Positions 19,486-32,269 of a stretch of 64,000 bases of DNA are shown piece by piece. The stretch's first letter is position 1. Every line of letters begins with the position of its first letter. The DNA lies in the NCBI GenBank assembly GCA_963922205.1, contig CAWUHX010000086.1, positions 1-64,000 of the forward strand. Reading direction: 5' to 3'. This stretch comes from Romanomermis culicivorax. Its lineage: Eukaryota > Nematoda > Enoplea > Mermithida > Mermithidae. The notes under the pieces were generated by a model that had not been told where the DNA came from, ran no database searches, and saw only the letters and a list, made by a program, of their open reading frames with translations. Both the position numbers and the translations under genes were made by a program.

Positions 19486-20140
19486 ATGCATCTTTTCTGT
19501 ATCCGATCCCCAAAATTTTCTTCCCCAAATGGGGAAAGAGCCCAGAATTTTTTTCCCTTTCCCGATTTTTTTTTCCCGAAAAAGCACGATTTGGGAAAAA
19601 ACAGTGGTCTGGGGGGGTTGGGTATATGGTTGGCCAAGTTGGGGGGTCCCCCCAACGCCTTCCCCATGGGGGCCCCCACCCTTAAATTTGTTGAACTCTA
19701 TACCCAAATGTTGGGACCTCCACCCCCAACTTGGTCAACCCTATACCCAACCCCCCAACCTTCCCCCATACTAGAAAAAATTAGGAAAAAAGTGGCTTTT
19801 TGGGAAGATTTTCGAAATTTTTTCGACTCTTTTGGGGTCTTTTCGACCCCCTCCCCCAAATTTTGGAAATTTCGGGACCCCCACCCCATACCTGTAAGAG
19901 GTCCGACCAGTTGGGTGGGGGGTAAACCCGAAATTTTTTTTAAGAGGGGGTCGGAAAAGGCCGAAAATTTTCCCAAAAAAGGCACTTTTTTGCCTTGCCA
20001 ATTTTTTCATGTTTGTGGGTGGGTTGGGTACCAGGTTGGCCAAGTTGGGGGTCCCCCCAACCCCGCCCCCCAATTACAGGTATGTCCCACCCCAAACTTT
20101 TCGGTTTCCCCCTCAACTGGCCGAACCTCACAGGTATGTA
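19486..20140. mobile_element. Nest of C/G-rich CATACCTG-family elements
   Basis: An inner element, 19887-20084, has CATACCTGTAAGAGG at its left end and ATTACAGGTATG at its right. Flanking octamers CCCCACCC and TCCCACCC match at 7 of 8 positions. It lies inside further C/G-rich sequence that ends CTCACAGGTATG at about 20138, probably the right end of an older host copy. The long frames on both strands come from the lack of stops in C/G runs. Confidence 0.6.
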
Positions 20141-20279
20141 ACGTAGGACGTGAAAATCTTGCCCACCCTATTTTTCATCTGTTCACGTCAGTCGGGCGAG
20201 AAAAATTTGAAAAGAAATGGAATGCGTCGATAATTTAAACATCCTATAGAATTGTTGTGGAAATTTATAATTTCCTTCC

Positions 20280-20705
20280 TACAGGGTTTTTTTACCTACA
20301 AGTCACAAGCCAAGTGGCTTGTTGACCTAAAATTTTACAAGCCATTCCAAATTTTTTACAAGCCAATTTTATAGTATTTTAATTTTCAAGCCAATTTTAT
20401 AATATTTCTAATGAATGCAATTCGGCATTTGATCTTTTTGACGGTATGACCGCCAAAAAAATCGGAAAGCTTTTTTGTGACATTCGTACTAGATATTAAA
20501 ATTGAGCAAACATATGAAAGTATTTTCTGAAACATAAGTCGTATATCAAAATTCAACTATTGAATAAAAATGATTGAAAAAATCACTATTTTTACAGTGG
20601 TAAAAAAGCAAAAAACGACAAGCCATTTTGGCTTGTTGGACTAAAATTCTGCAAGCCATTTCGTCAGTTCAACAAGCCATGGTTTGTAAAATGCTAAAAA
20701 ACTAT
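20280..20705. repeat. ACAAGCCA-rich repeat segment
   Basis: The words CAAGCCA/TGGCTTG recur at least eight times. CAAGCCAAGTGGCTTGTTG near 20309 and AAGCCATTTTGGCTTGTTGG near 20620 are local inverted repeats. It could be a small inverted-repeat transposon of about 400 bp, but no clean ends were found. Confidence 0.4.
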
Positions 20706-20716
20706 GCGTTCCTACA

Positions 20717-21206
20717 CAGGGGCGTAGCCAGGATTTTTCTAAGGAGGGGGCGGAAATTTTTTAAAAATCAAAAATGGTAAAAAGTGTAATGTAATTTTTC
20801 TCTTTTTCCATCAGTCCACTTCTTACGCCACAAAGTAACTTCAGCCATTGTAGTGTCGTCGTCGTCCAAAAATTCTTCATACATCTTCAGAGTTGGTTTC
20901 AGATTGTTCATATCGCAGTCAGCTGTAAACATTGATTGAAAGTGGCATATTCATGAGATGTTTCAGTTCTAAAAGTTCTTACCAATGTTTTGTGGTAGAA
21001 GACTGGAAAGCGCAAATACAGATTTTTGATGTGGGCTGAATTTGGTTATCAACTGTTGTTTCATATTTGTCAAAAATGGAAGGAATATCATTTCTTTGTA
21101 GTACTTTCGGGCGTCTATTTGTTCCGTAAATCGACGTTGGCGTGCAGGCAACCTGGTCCAAGAAGGGGGCGGCCGCCCCCCCCCGCCCCCTCTCGCTACG
21201 CCCCTG
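20717..21206 (-). mobile_element. Non-autonomous hAT element carrying a transposase fragment
   Basis: A 490-bp element has ends CAGGGGCGTAGC... and ...GCTACGCCCCTG and a perfect 8-bp target duplication, TTCCTACA (20709-20716 and 21207-21214). The minus strand retains a piece of a hAT (ZMYM1-like) transposase: ARKYYKEMIFLPFLTNM, then ITKFSPHQKS and LLPQNI. A spliced continuation from 20922 reads NNLKPTLKMYEEFL and EVTLWRKKW. The exon ends at 20983 and the intron is 20982-20923. It is an internal-deletion derivative of an autonomous hAT. Confidence 0.88.
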
Positions 21207-21340
21207 TTCCTACATATATCTTTCTACAAAGGATGTCAAGATCGAATTGGGGTATGACTATAATTGCTTACTTCTGAAGAAAACAAAGTCAAAAATTGCG
21301 TAAATCTTTGGTCGAACACTTGTGCCAACAGTGTATATTG

Positions 21341-21566
21341 TATACCTGTGAGAAGCATGATCAGTTAGGGGAGGGATCCTGGAATTCCTGAAAATTTCGG
21401 GAGTCTCCAAAAATCCCCAAAAAGGTTGAAAATTTCAAAAATTTTCCTAAAAATGCTAAAAAAACTACTTTTTCCAAAGTTTTTTGAGTATGAGGGGCGG
21501 GGAGTCCCGACATTTCGATATGGGGTTCGACCAAGTTTGGTGGTCTCCCAACCAATCACAGCTATG
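21341..21566. mobile_element. Degenerate CATACCTG-family element
   Basis: It starts TATACCTGTGAGAAGCATGATCAG and ends CAATCACAGCTATG. Both are decayed forms of the CATACCTGTAAGAGGTCC end. No target duplication is visible. It lies just upstream of REV1. Confidence 0.45.
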
Positions 21567-21778
21567 CAACAATTCCAATTTATAAAGTTGTCCTGCCAAA
21601 GTGCAAAGTGAAACCGAATGCCCGCTCTTATGCGTTTTAATACCGAAAATGGTGAAACTTTTTCGGCGCTTTTATCCAGATTTCAACTGATATTTAAAAT
21701 TGGAGAAACACGCTGTGAAAATCAACGATTGTTTCGTGAAAAGTGCTACAGACGCTTATTTTGACAGCAAGCTAAAAT

Positions 21779-24700
21779 ATGTCTTCGCGATCGATTATAT
21801 TTCTGAAAAACCCATATTTTGAGGGTACGTATTATGGTGGTTAATTTCGTGGACTTGAAAGTTGAAAGGAAGGTCATCGTGCAGTCTATATGATTAGACT
21901 ATTTGAGGTTGAGGATTCTCCTTGTTTCACGAATGCTTCTGTTGTGTGCTGTTTTCCTTACAAACACAAGGTTTTGTCATGAAGGATTGTTATTTGTACG
22001 TAATTCCGGGTTTTATCAGTTTCACAATTAAGGGGTCATACATGGATTCGAAACGTCAGAAGTTGTTGGATCAGTTCAACGAGAATGCGGAACCACTTCG
22101 AAATACGTCCTCTCAAATATTTCGTGGCGTTGTTATTTACGTCAACGGATATACTAGTAAGAATGATAGAAATTCATAATGTGCGATTCGAAACTTAAAA
22201 CTTATAACCGCATGATAGGGTTTCAAGCCAAATCTTCTGCAGTTTTAGAAATCTGACAGATTTTTTTATAAGTAGACACAGCCTTCAAAAGTAAGTACGC
22301 ACAGTCTTCAAAAAAGTTCTTCCTCCATTTACTTTGCTGTTCAATAAATTTATTGAGATCCATCGGCCGATATATTACGACAGCATATGGCGAAATACGG
22401 TGGTCAGTACAGTACTTATTTGACCAAGGATGTTACGCACGTTGTGGCAACGAATTTATGCTGGACGAAAATAGACAAACTCAACGACAAATCGCCAAAA
22501 ATCGTTCATCCACAATGGATTACTGCTTGGTAGACAATATACGCCTTTATAATCTGCAAATATATTTCTTCCTTGCTTGTCATTTCTGTGCTTTACATAA
22601 TTTTGATTCTTCCTGCCCAATAAGTTTTCTACGTTTTTTTGAAGCCCGGAATTTTGACTATTTTGTTTGATCGAAGATTCAACGCTGTATCTTTGAAAAT
22701 AGGTTTTCTGAATAAATTATTATGTTGATTCTTTCAGCATCAAAGAAAGCAAATTATTACCTGACGATGATTACCTTTTATATCGGAAGAAACAGAATAA
22801 TACGCACTCTATTCTAAAATTCGTTAATCAAACGAAAAAAGCTGTGGAAGAGGATTCTGCGAAGAAAAATCTCGAGATCGAATCTAAGACAGTGAAAACT
22901 GCGAAAGATCCCAATTTTATCGACGAGTTTTATGCGAGATCCCGATTACATATGATTTCGACCTGGTGCCAGGAAATGAAACAATTAGTGAAGAAGTGGA
23001 AATCTGACGCCGTTGCCACATTTAAAGGAAGAGAACTGATTTTAGAACATGAACAATGCGTACCAACGACGAGTTCAAAGCCTCCGAGTAAATTTAGAAT
23101 TTTAATTTTAAGTGTCCAGCGAAAGTCGATAAATTAGATCTGGCCACCGCAAAAGACTCCTCTTTTCCCTATATGTACTTGCAATATTATCTGAAATGCT
23201 ACGAAATTTGATAACCCCGACGAGTTCAAGCTTTTGCAGAGAAATTTTTTCTATGGATGTTTGATAAAGGAAGTTTGGTTGACTCCTGTTGCATATTTTA
23301 TGATTTTTCACTCTTCTCTCTTTTTAGAAACCGCTAGAAAAATATGTCTGGCCAGATTATGTTTTTTATTATTTTGAAAACGTTCCTTTACAGTGTCAGA
23401 AGCACATAAGCTGTCTACGAATTTGTTGAGGAGGCTATTCAACAGTTATTCAAAAAATGACCTACCAAACAATTGATTTTTTGTGTTTTTTAACCTTAAG
23501 GCCTTCTTTCCTGTTTTTTATAATTCAAAATAATCAGTTCCGTTCATCAATTTGAGCCCGGATTGATTCATCAAATTGCGTCATGCATTTGGACATGGAT
23601 TGCTTTTTTGTGTCAGTCGGCTTATTAAAACATCCAGAATTGAAAGGACATCCGATTGCTATAACTCATTCGAAAGGTAAAGGTCCGTCGGTTAGCAGGA
23701 ATGAGAGCGATAAGTTTCATTCTTTCGCCGAAATCGCAAGTTGCAGTTACGAAGCCAGGCATAAGGGAGTCAAAAATGGAATGTTTCTGGGCGATGCCTT
23801 GAAATTATGCCCTGAATTGAAGACTTTATCCTACGATTTTGAAGATTACAAGCGGGTTTCGAAGCTTTTTTATGAAACAGTGGCCAGGTATAGTGCTTTG
23901 GGATTACAAAATTAATTGCCTAATGTAATTATGCGTATTTGGATAATTTTTCCCGACAAAAATTCTAATTCTACTTATAACCATCAGAACTTTTCTGAAA
24001 CTTTCGCTATTAATGTAATTCGATTTATGTATACGTACTAATTTTAGGTGCAATATTACAATATGCCAATGACACTTTTCCTCGAAGATTTTAATACAAC
24101 TCTTATTTTTGTTTCTATCAGCTTTACGTTGGATATCGAAGCAGTAAGCTGTGATGAAATGTTCGTAAACATGAAAGACATAATTTTGGAGACGAATTCC
24201 GATCCATTAATAATCGCTGCAACAATTAGGCGCACTATTTTCGAGGCTACAGGATGCACATCGTCTGCTGGCCTAGGTTACTATATTTCTTACATTTAGC
24301 TTGTCGAAACAAAAATCTATATAAACAGAAAATGGGTGAAAATTATCAGAAAATTCCCCTTCGAAACATGATTTCGTTTTCCGAATCTTTTTTTGCCCCG
24401 ATTTTATTTGTTTTTCTCAATTTATTAGAATATAGCATTATTTCTTATTTATCCTATCAGGGCGCAACAAGCTGATTGCTCGATTGGCTACTAGAAAAGC
24501 CAAACCGAACGGGCAATATATCGTTCGAGACGTAGAAATCGACGGATTTTTGGGCTCAACGAGTGTTCACGATCTTCCAGGTAAATCTTCACACTTTGAA
24601 ACAAATTGTATCATGCGAAATCATCGTTCGGATTTCAACGTAGATAATATGCGTATAGGGATTGTGGGAGTAAAACCTCCTTCCTGAGATAATGCACAGC

Positions 24701-27700
24701 CCCCTGACCCCCAAAAAATCGTTGGACAAACACCCCCTAAGCTTTTTTTGATGACTGTTTTTGATTATGTTTATTTATGTTATGTATGATAAACATGCTC
24801 GTTTACTATGGAGCTTTTTCGTTTTTGGCTCACTTACTCCTATCTCTCCTCGATGAAAAGTCCGAAGACACCCCTGGAAAATTATTGTCGTGTATGTCTG
24901 GAGTAGAGGTTCAATTTTTCGGCGTTATGTCGTCATAATTTTGATCAGATTTATCACATTCATTATCTGAACCTTTTAGCGAAAAAGCTAAATAGTAACT
25001 CGCTAAGTCAGCTTATTAGTATCCATGGTGGAATCGCTGTTAGTGCCGACTGCCGTGTACTCCATTGTCTCAACATGCTTTTTATTTTGTGGTTTTTCCT
25101 ACTATTTTTTCTTCCTAGAAAGTATTTGTCGGACGGCCTTGTTTTTGTGTAATTTAATCTACGTTTCCGATTTCAAATTTTAACATATTTTTCATTTGCT
25201 TTTTGCCGTTTCCGGCGTTATTCTTTGTATTCTTTTTATTTGTTAGAGTTTTATAATCTGTTTTGTTTGTTTATTTCCTCGTTGATTCGTACTTCGTTGC
25301 CACCATTATTGCCTAATTACTACCTCGAATTTCATTTTAATTGTTTCATTTGGTCCTTCGCAACCATACTTTAAGCTTGAATTTCTTTTGATGCCAAATC
25401 ACTTGATTTATTATGACAGAATTATAAATATCAAGATATATTATTCATCGTACAATAACAAAGAATTCTAAAACGATTTTACTTTGCCGGACTGAATCTT
25501 TCCCTAGTTCCATGGACCGGAGCATTATCACCTCTAATTAGTGTTAAATTTCAGACACTTCAGATTCCACCCAAGTTTCATGACCTATTCCAGATGAAAA
25601 AGTTTCAAACGGCATTTAAGGAGTCGGCCACAGTCTTGCCGAAAAAATGGGTCAACTGAACGTCGAAAATTGCATGGAACTGAGACGTTTATCTATGTCG
25701 ACTCTAAAAAATGAATTCGGCGCGAAAATTGGTGAAAGGTTGTACAATTTTGCTCGCGGCGTGGACAATCGAACATTACCTGAGGCGTCCAATGTCGATA
25801 GTGCTTTAGAAAACGCAGATAGAAAGTCCGTTTCTTGCGACGTCAATTACGGAATACGATTTTCGCAAGTAAGTAGTTCGGTGGGCAAAAGAGATTAACT
25901 TAAAATAGGATTGGCAAGTTATTAACAAACTTAAAATTGGTAAGTTTAGTGTGATAAAGCGGCCTCTCAAGTTTCTTTAAAAATCACTTGAATCTTAAAG
26001 TCATAATAAAAAATTAAATTCTTTTATATACATTCCTTGGACATTGTTTCTTGAGAAACGAATCGGATTTAACAATGGTATACCATCTAATCTTTATCAC
26101 TCATCGAGAACATGCAACGCAGATTAATGATTGAGATGAGAAGATATACAAAGCTTAATTTTTAGATTGAAGAAATCGAAAACTTCTTGAAACAATTAGC
26201 TGGCGAAGTATCAAAGCGCTTGCAGACTTCTTCTTCAAAAGGCAAAACGATCACCTTAAAATGTTTGGTAAGTAAAAAGCTTGAATAAACCTACTTTCAT
26301 GTGGTTTTATAGTCGTTTATAAATTTTCAATCGACAGTTATTCAAAATTATTTTTTCTCAATTAATTGATTCATACGTTGAAATTTGTTGACTAATATCG
26401 TTAATTTTTCCTATATTAAGAAACCGTGAGTTTCATATTTACATGCATACCTGTGCATTGCGGGGTATAGTAGGGGTATTACCCCTACCAGGCCTGGCGG
26501 ATCCCCATAAACTACACATGGATTTTGGGCAGATTAGGGACCGGATTTTTAGTCAGAAAATGATGGTATCAAATAAGTGAAGGTGAGTAAGAAAAAAATC
26601 ATCCTAGTCGGAAAATTCCATTTTACACTATATTTTCATAGAAAGTGTCGAGTTTCATTCACTTTAATATGAGATGAGACATAAAAATTCATGGAAATAG
26701 TCATGGATAACTGATAAATGAAACTGCGCTTCTTTTTGGTCATTTTTCAGTTTGATAGTACTAAATATTATAGTTTATTGGCGTTGCCGGCGCGAAGCGC
26801 CGGAAAAATGTCAGATTTTGACTTTCTAGATCGCACGCGAAATGCACCTTTACATTTTAAAAATGCACACAGTGCGGAAAAACCTGCTCAAGCACAGTAT
26901 TTGTATTTGATTTGCCACAGTTAGACAAATGAAGTTAACTTTAGTAATTGTGACTGTAAAATTTTTTGTTTTGGCCTGCTAAAAACCGGAAAGTGCACCT
27001 TTTCATCGATTCTCTCAGTAAAAGAAACACCGAAAACTTTCACAGCCTCTCGATCAAAAATTTTAGTTCTATGCAGAAAATGCTCAGATTTTTTTTTGTA
27101 CGGCCAAAAGAACAGTGCACTGCGCATGTAAAACATGGTTTAGCCTATTATTTCAATCAGGAAGTAAAATTTCATCTGTATAGCCAATAACTTGCGATGC
27201 ACCCTGTTTTCTACGGACAAGCCTAATCAAAGTTCACATTTACAGTGCTACCAGAAATGGTCTTGATAGTGATACAGTTGAAAGTTTTCTATTCGTCAAG
27301 CATAATTTGGGTACTGTTGGTTTGGAAATTTTGAAAAAATCAATGCAAACCCAAGTGAATACAGTTCTCATTTTGACCTATCTCATTCTTGAACAGCATC
27401 AGATTCGTATCCACTAAATTTGTTTCATCGAAGCCGGATCTAAAAAATTGCAGTGATCTGATCCGGATCCAGATACCCGGCCCATCCCTAGAGGTTTTTG
27501 AACCATGTTTGAGTTGCTCAGTTCTTTTAGGCTAGAAGCTGTCCTACTCGCACTTTTTTAACAGAAGCCCAGTTACTACTAAAAGATTTTAGCCGTTAAA
27601 CTTTCTCTGTCTGCTTTTTTCGTAGAAAAAAGAGCTGATATATGCTTACTACCCGGACAAAATCCCATTTTACCTTCCCCCTTCTCCTGACTGACCATGA

Positions 27701-29061
27701 CCCGGTATGTTTATTGGCTTAGCTTTCAGGTTAGAGCTAAAGATGCGCCGATCGAAACGAAAAAATTCATGGGTTGCGGAATCGTAGACAGCTTCACGCG
27801 TTCGTGTTCGTTGCTCGACTACACGGACGATCAGTGTGTTATTTTTCGGGAGTGTATGAAATTGTTCCGCAGCTTGGATCAAATTTGCATATCTGATCTA
27901 CGAGGAGTAACCGTTGCATATTTGAAGCTTCTTTCTTAAAATTTCGACGTTTTCCCGTTTTTCAGATTGGCATATCTATGCATAAACTTAGCTTTAAATC
28001 TTCGAATGTTACGTGTGCGAGAACTTCAGAAGAATCGCTGTTGAAATTTTTGAAGAAAGATGTTGGTTCAGAAAAAGTGATCGATGAGGATCATATTGAA
28101 GTGAGATGATGATTACTAATTCTATGATGTAAATGGATGAACTTGGAATTAAATACCAACAATTTGAATATGTTTGAATATTTTTTTGATGCGAAATATG
28201 TTTTTCGAAATGTTTCATTTAGATCGTACTTGAAAAGTCCACGAAACCAACGACAATCAAACGCAAACTTGAAGTAGATAAAGTGAGATATTTTACGCAC
28301 TCTTTCTCAAACTCTGAATTATGATTAGTTGCGTGACTTCACAGTTTCTATCAGTCGTTAGATGGTTCTACAATCAAATTTAATGTGTTTAAAATATTAG
28401 TGATTGTTGTTGTGTTTAATTTTTGTAGATAAATTGTAAAAAAAGCAATGTCAGTGAAAACTCGTCGACGATCGAAGATGAACCCTCTTTCTTAGGTCTA
28501 ATATCTCTCGAAGAGATAAAACCGGCAATGTCTCAGTGGGTCGTACAGTGCGACGGTATGTTTTCCCCGCTCATGCTTTGCGAAAGTAGACTGTGGTTTT
28601 GAGACGTTTGTGATTTTTATAGAGTAATTTACTGTTGTCAAATTCCGTTCTACCGCGAACTTTTCTCAAAATTGATGATGTGTTTCAGAATCCTACAGGC
28701 ATTTTTATATTAAGACGAGTTTATTGATTATGTATTCATTTTCGCATATATATTAATTATTTTAGTTTTATTTTTCTAGTTCCCAGCGCAGAAGACTCTA
28801 ATCTTTGTGTGGACTTTTTGATACAATTGGTACAAAAGCACCGTTTGACATTTTGTTACGAATTATTGAAATTTATATTCATGTAATCGATCTCTTCTTT
28901 CACATATGTTTTCCAAAACCGACGCATTCGTTTTCAGGCAAATTAGTTTAAAACAATCACACAACCGATGGAAGGATTTCTATCGCGCTTCGACCGAGAT
29001 TGTGCAGGATTTAGTGAAAGATAAATATTCCTATCCGCTCAAGTTACCGTCTTTCGATTGA
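21779..29061 (+). CDS. REV1: REV1, Y-family translesion DNA polymerase (deoxycytidyl transferase), 15 exons, about 796 aa
   Basis: Inserts dCMP opposite abasic sites and scaffolds translesion synthesis (family knowledge). Exons: 21779-21828 (tentative), 22020-22156, 22358-22529, 22738-23087, 23557-23887, 24122-24276, 24461-24580, 25621-25868, 26166-26267, 27730-27906, 27966-28100, 28223-28282, 28429-28555, 28780-28882, 28938-29061. All phases agree. Motifs: BRCT with IFRGVVIYVNGYT and HVVATNL; the pre-catalytic NFIDEFYARSRLHMIST; catalytic MHLDMDCFFVSVG (D249/D251) and EAVSCDE (D358/E359); the helix-hairpin-helix LPGVGHSLAEKM; little-finger DVNYGIRFSQ and ISDLRG; and a C-terminal domain ending VQDLVKDKYSYPLKL. 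It is shorter than human REV1 (1251 aa), mainly in linkers. The first exon rests only on phase and an ATG. All catalytic acids are present and no stop interrupts it. Confidence 0.93.
24700..25560 (+). other. Long REV1 intron, no other feature seen
   Basis: Part of the intron between the exons ending 24580 and starting 25621. T-rich, with no repeats or frames I can support. Confidence 0.5.
26268..27729 (+). other. REV1 intron with a CCGGCGC-GAA-GCGCCGG hairpin repeat
   Basis: This 1.46-kb intron contains hairpin copy 3 at 26787-26803 and a decayed CATACCTGTGCATTGC phrase near 26445. Short frames at 26718 and 26966 have no recognisable content. Confidence 0.5.
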
Positions 29062-29200
29062 ATGTGATATTTGCCTGAATAAAAAATATGTATATTCTCT
29101 GCATATATTGATTTGATAATCTTTGATTTGTGGCAGACTTGAAGAAAAAAATGGTTATGGATAGTGTAAAAAAGGTATACCCATGCAGACTTTGAACTTG

Positions 29201-29748
29201 TGTTGTAGTGTGTTTTCCGCCGATTTTTCATCATTTTGTCAAAACACGCATGAAGCCCGCAGGTAGCAAGTGGAGTGAGCAACGCGGACCATCAACAGTC
29301 GTCTTACTGTAGCGCACGTTGATACGCATGCACTGGCTCTCTGATGGTGCATTATTATTGTTATATGTTTTTTTTGTATTGAACGTGTGCCCCACTGGCC
29401 ACTTTATATTTACTCGCCACCTCCCCGCATGCAATTCTTTATTGGTTTTTCTTCCCAGTGCCTGGGAGTGATTCGTCTGTATTTTTCTCGCCCGTAATGC
29501 TTGTAAGTAAGTGTTTTTCTATCACGTAAGATAAAACTAGAAAAATCTCTCGGTTTTTACGTAATTAGGGAGACAATTAAGGAAACATCTTTTCCTTAAT
29601 TGGTGGGATATTTGTGTCGGGTTCAAGTACAAGTAATTAAGTTAATCAGGTAAACGTTTGCGTGGGAAACACGTACATTAAGGATGAACCCTGGGATCCC
29701 AATCCTGCCTGTGACTCATCAATCGCCGACCCATCTACGAATATAACA
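29201..29748 (+). repeat. Solo LTR of a TGTTG...AACA family, copy A
   Basis: A 548-bp segment begins TGTTGTAGTGTG and ends ATATAACA. Perfect 4-bp target duplications CTTG flank it at 29197-29200 and 29749-29752. It is 140 bp downstream of the REV1 stop. Related copies are at 30549-30983 and, inverted, at 38842-39411. The core words GCGCACGTTGATACGCATGC and GGTAAACGTTTGCGTGGG recur in them. Polymerase II promoter activity is possible but not visible. Confidence 0.85.
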
Positions 29749-30548
29749 CTTGAGTACCAAGAGGTCCCACCTTGGGGGGGGGGGCTTCTCCGAGTCATGT
29801 GTCCTCATCTTCTGTCCGATATTTATCCCACTGTATGTTCCTATAAAGTTGCAAAGCTAGAAAAATCAGGATTGTGTACGCGAAGTTTAACAATAGATTT
29901 TTCATTCAGAAAATTGTGTTGAAAGTTGGTTGCACACAAATTTCTAATCCTGTGTGACTTGTTATTTAATAGAGAATTGAGGAAAGTCTTTGCTTTCAAA
30001 TTTCATAATTCCAAATCATTGTAAGAAAAATGGACAGTTGTGTCTTTTTGGTGACCTTCACTTCTGGGAGGAGTCCATTTGCATAAGAATACCCACTTGG
30101 TCAGGGTTAAAAATTTGATGTGCCGGAATCCATAAAATTCAGATAAGTGTAACTATACTTGGTCAGCAATTTTTAGGACACGATTTTTGAGAGATTCGGC
30201 CTTCTGTTCCATTGAACATGATAAAGTTGAACATTTACGATATATATTTTGGGCAGTTTTAAACGCTGATTATTGGTAGCAAAAATTTAGCCTGCTTCCC
30301 AGCGGGCTAAATGTATTTAGACCAAAATTTTTCATTGAAATGGTTGCTTTTTCGAAATTTGGGTGTTGAATATCAAAAAGCATTGAGACAGGAAGAAGTT
30401 TTTCAAGATATATGGAATCCCTTAGCTTTGTCTGATACCAAACTCGTGCAGAGATTTGGTTTTAATTGCCAAGATGTATTCAAGGTATGTTGAGGTATTA
30501 CTGAATTGATTCGTAGAGATATTGAAAGTCTGACCCAGAGAAATCGAG

Positions 30549-30983
30549 TGTTGAAATGTGTTTCCACCAATTTTAGGATTTTGTAACAGTTTGTCGATTT
30601 CGTGAAGACGTGCGCAGGTACGAATTGGATAGGGTGAAGTGGACCAATTGGGAGCGTCTTACTGTAGCCCAGATTCGGTATGCATTTTCCTGTATTAACT
30701 CCGCCTACCACGCAATATTTTATATTGGTTATGTAAGTTGTATTGTGTTAGGTAAACTTTATAGGAGAAACTTCTCCTCTCTTGCTTTTAAGCATTGGTA
30801 ATTCAAAGTAGGAAACTGAAGGTTTTCTAATTTGGATTATTTTATTGTGGGGTTTAAGTACTTTAAGAGTTTAGTTCTTTGGGTAAGCGTGGGTGTTGGA
30901 AACACATGCATTACAGTCGATCCCTGGACAACTCCTGCCCTCCCCTCAATTTCTACACCCTGACACATTTTACAAATACAACA
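30549..30983 (+). repeat. Solo LTR, TGTTG...CAACA family, copy B (shortened)
   Basis: A 435-bp segment begins TGTTGAAATGTGTTTCC and ends AAATACAACA. Flanks CGAG and TGAG differ by one base. The right arm of the inverted repeat lacks this segment (GAAATTGAACGATTCC at the matching place), giving the empty site. It shares GGTAAGCGTGGGTGTTGG and related words with copies A and C. Confidence 0.75.
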
Positions 30984-31462
30984 TGAGCTATTCCTGCAAT
31001 TTTGCAAGCTTGCATTGCTTTACGGTACTATTTCTGAGACTTTTCAAATGATAATCAGTGACAAAAATAATTAGTCAACCAAAAGCATATCAAATTATTC
31101 ATAAAGTTACTACTGCAATTTTAAACCATCTGCCACAGTATATCATTTTTTAAACTGGAGATGAAATTCAAAAAGTGAAAGCTGATTTCACTCAAAAGTT
31201 GGTTTTTCTGGTAGATATTCATGTTCTTCTTTAGAACTTTGAAATAGGAGAAAGAAATTCGTCAGAAATGCTTACTCGACTGTTCTAGTGGCTTATTTTC
31301 AATGACAGAAGTTTAAAATTATTTCGTTACTACAGGTGTACTGATTGTTTTATTGTTTCCATTTTTTCTGAGTGCATTGAAACAATCATTGCTTCCTCAC
31401 CAGCTGTAAATCTCGGTCTAACACTCATTATCCTGATCAAGGACCAGCAAGATATTGGACTA

Positions 31463-31699
31463 TAGTCTGTTTTTCTCGAAATGCTTCTAAATTATAGAAT
31501 TGGAAAGCAAGTACTATTTTAGATTTTTACAATTTTCAGCTAAACCATTCATCACGTGAGATTGAAAATTTGTGAGCTTATTCAATCACCTTTCAACAAT
31601 TTTTATAGTAAAAAATCTTACTGTGAAAGTCTTGTAAATGCGATTTTGATTGCATAATTGATCTTCTTTCAATTTAGAAGCATTTTATAAAAAACAAAC
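31463..31699. mobile_element. TAGTCTG-ended MITE in the left hairpin arm
   Basis: About 237 bp, starting (TA)TAGTCTGTTTTTCTCGAAATGC and ending GCATTTTATAAAAAACAAAC(TA). The matching place in the right arm (near 33220-33240, reverse complement GACTATGTCTG) has no insert, so the duplication is TA or TAT. Relatives occur in the OATP introns and near 60.3-60.9 kb. Confidence 0.75.
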
Positions 31700-32269
31700 T
31701 ATGTGTCCATTATTAGTTTTTGTGTTTTTTTGCACATGGTGGATGCTGTTTTTAAATTAATTTATTCAAACTTGGAAGTGAGGCATGGTGACTCTTATGC
31801 CCCTTGTTCAATGATCAACATAATATTTTGGAGTATTTTTTACTTCTATACTCCGTTTATAAATGTGAAAGGCATAAGCATACCTTACTTTTTCTCTTCC
31901 TTGATTGAAAGTGGAATTTTTTACAAATAGCAACATTATTGTGAACATTTATTAATCAGTGATGCCGCCTCAAAGACTATCCTATCACATATAAAAGTTT
32001 TTGGTGATATAATGACGATAAAATATTTGGTTGAGTCATTTGGAATCATTAGTATTTTCTCTACAGCATATTTAAACATTATTTAAATTAATGGTTTGGG
32101 AAACCTATTTTCTGGGCATTTGAGTTTTCTGTTCCAAAATGCGGCAAACTGGACATCGACCTATATGTCTCCCTGAGACCAACCCAAAAACATCTTTATA
32201 AAAATTTATTTATAGAGTTAGGGCTACTAATATTTGATTCTATTAGTAATATCACAGTTTCTACAAGTC

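Noticed and set aside
23120..23174. Extra REV1 exon with TKVDKLDLATAKDSS
   Set aside because: It has splice-like borders but breaks the phase to the catalytic exon. Direct splicing 23087 to 23557 keeps the frame.
29662..29922. Plus-strand ORF spanning the solo LTR end
   Set aside because: It crosses the LTR boundary at 29748 and a G homopolymer, with no conserved content.
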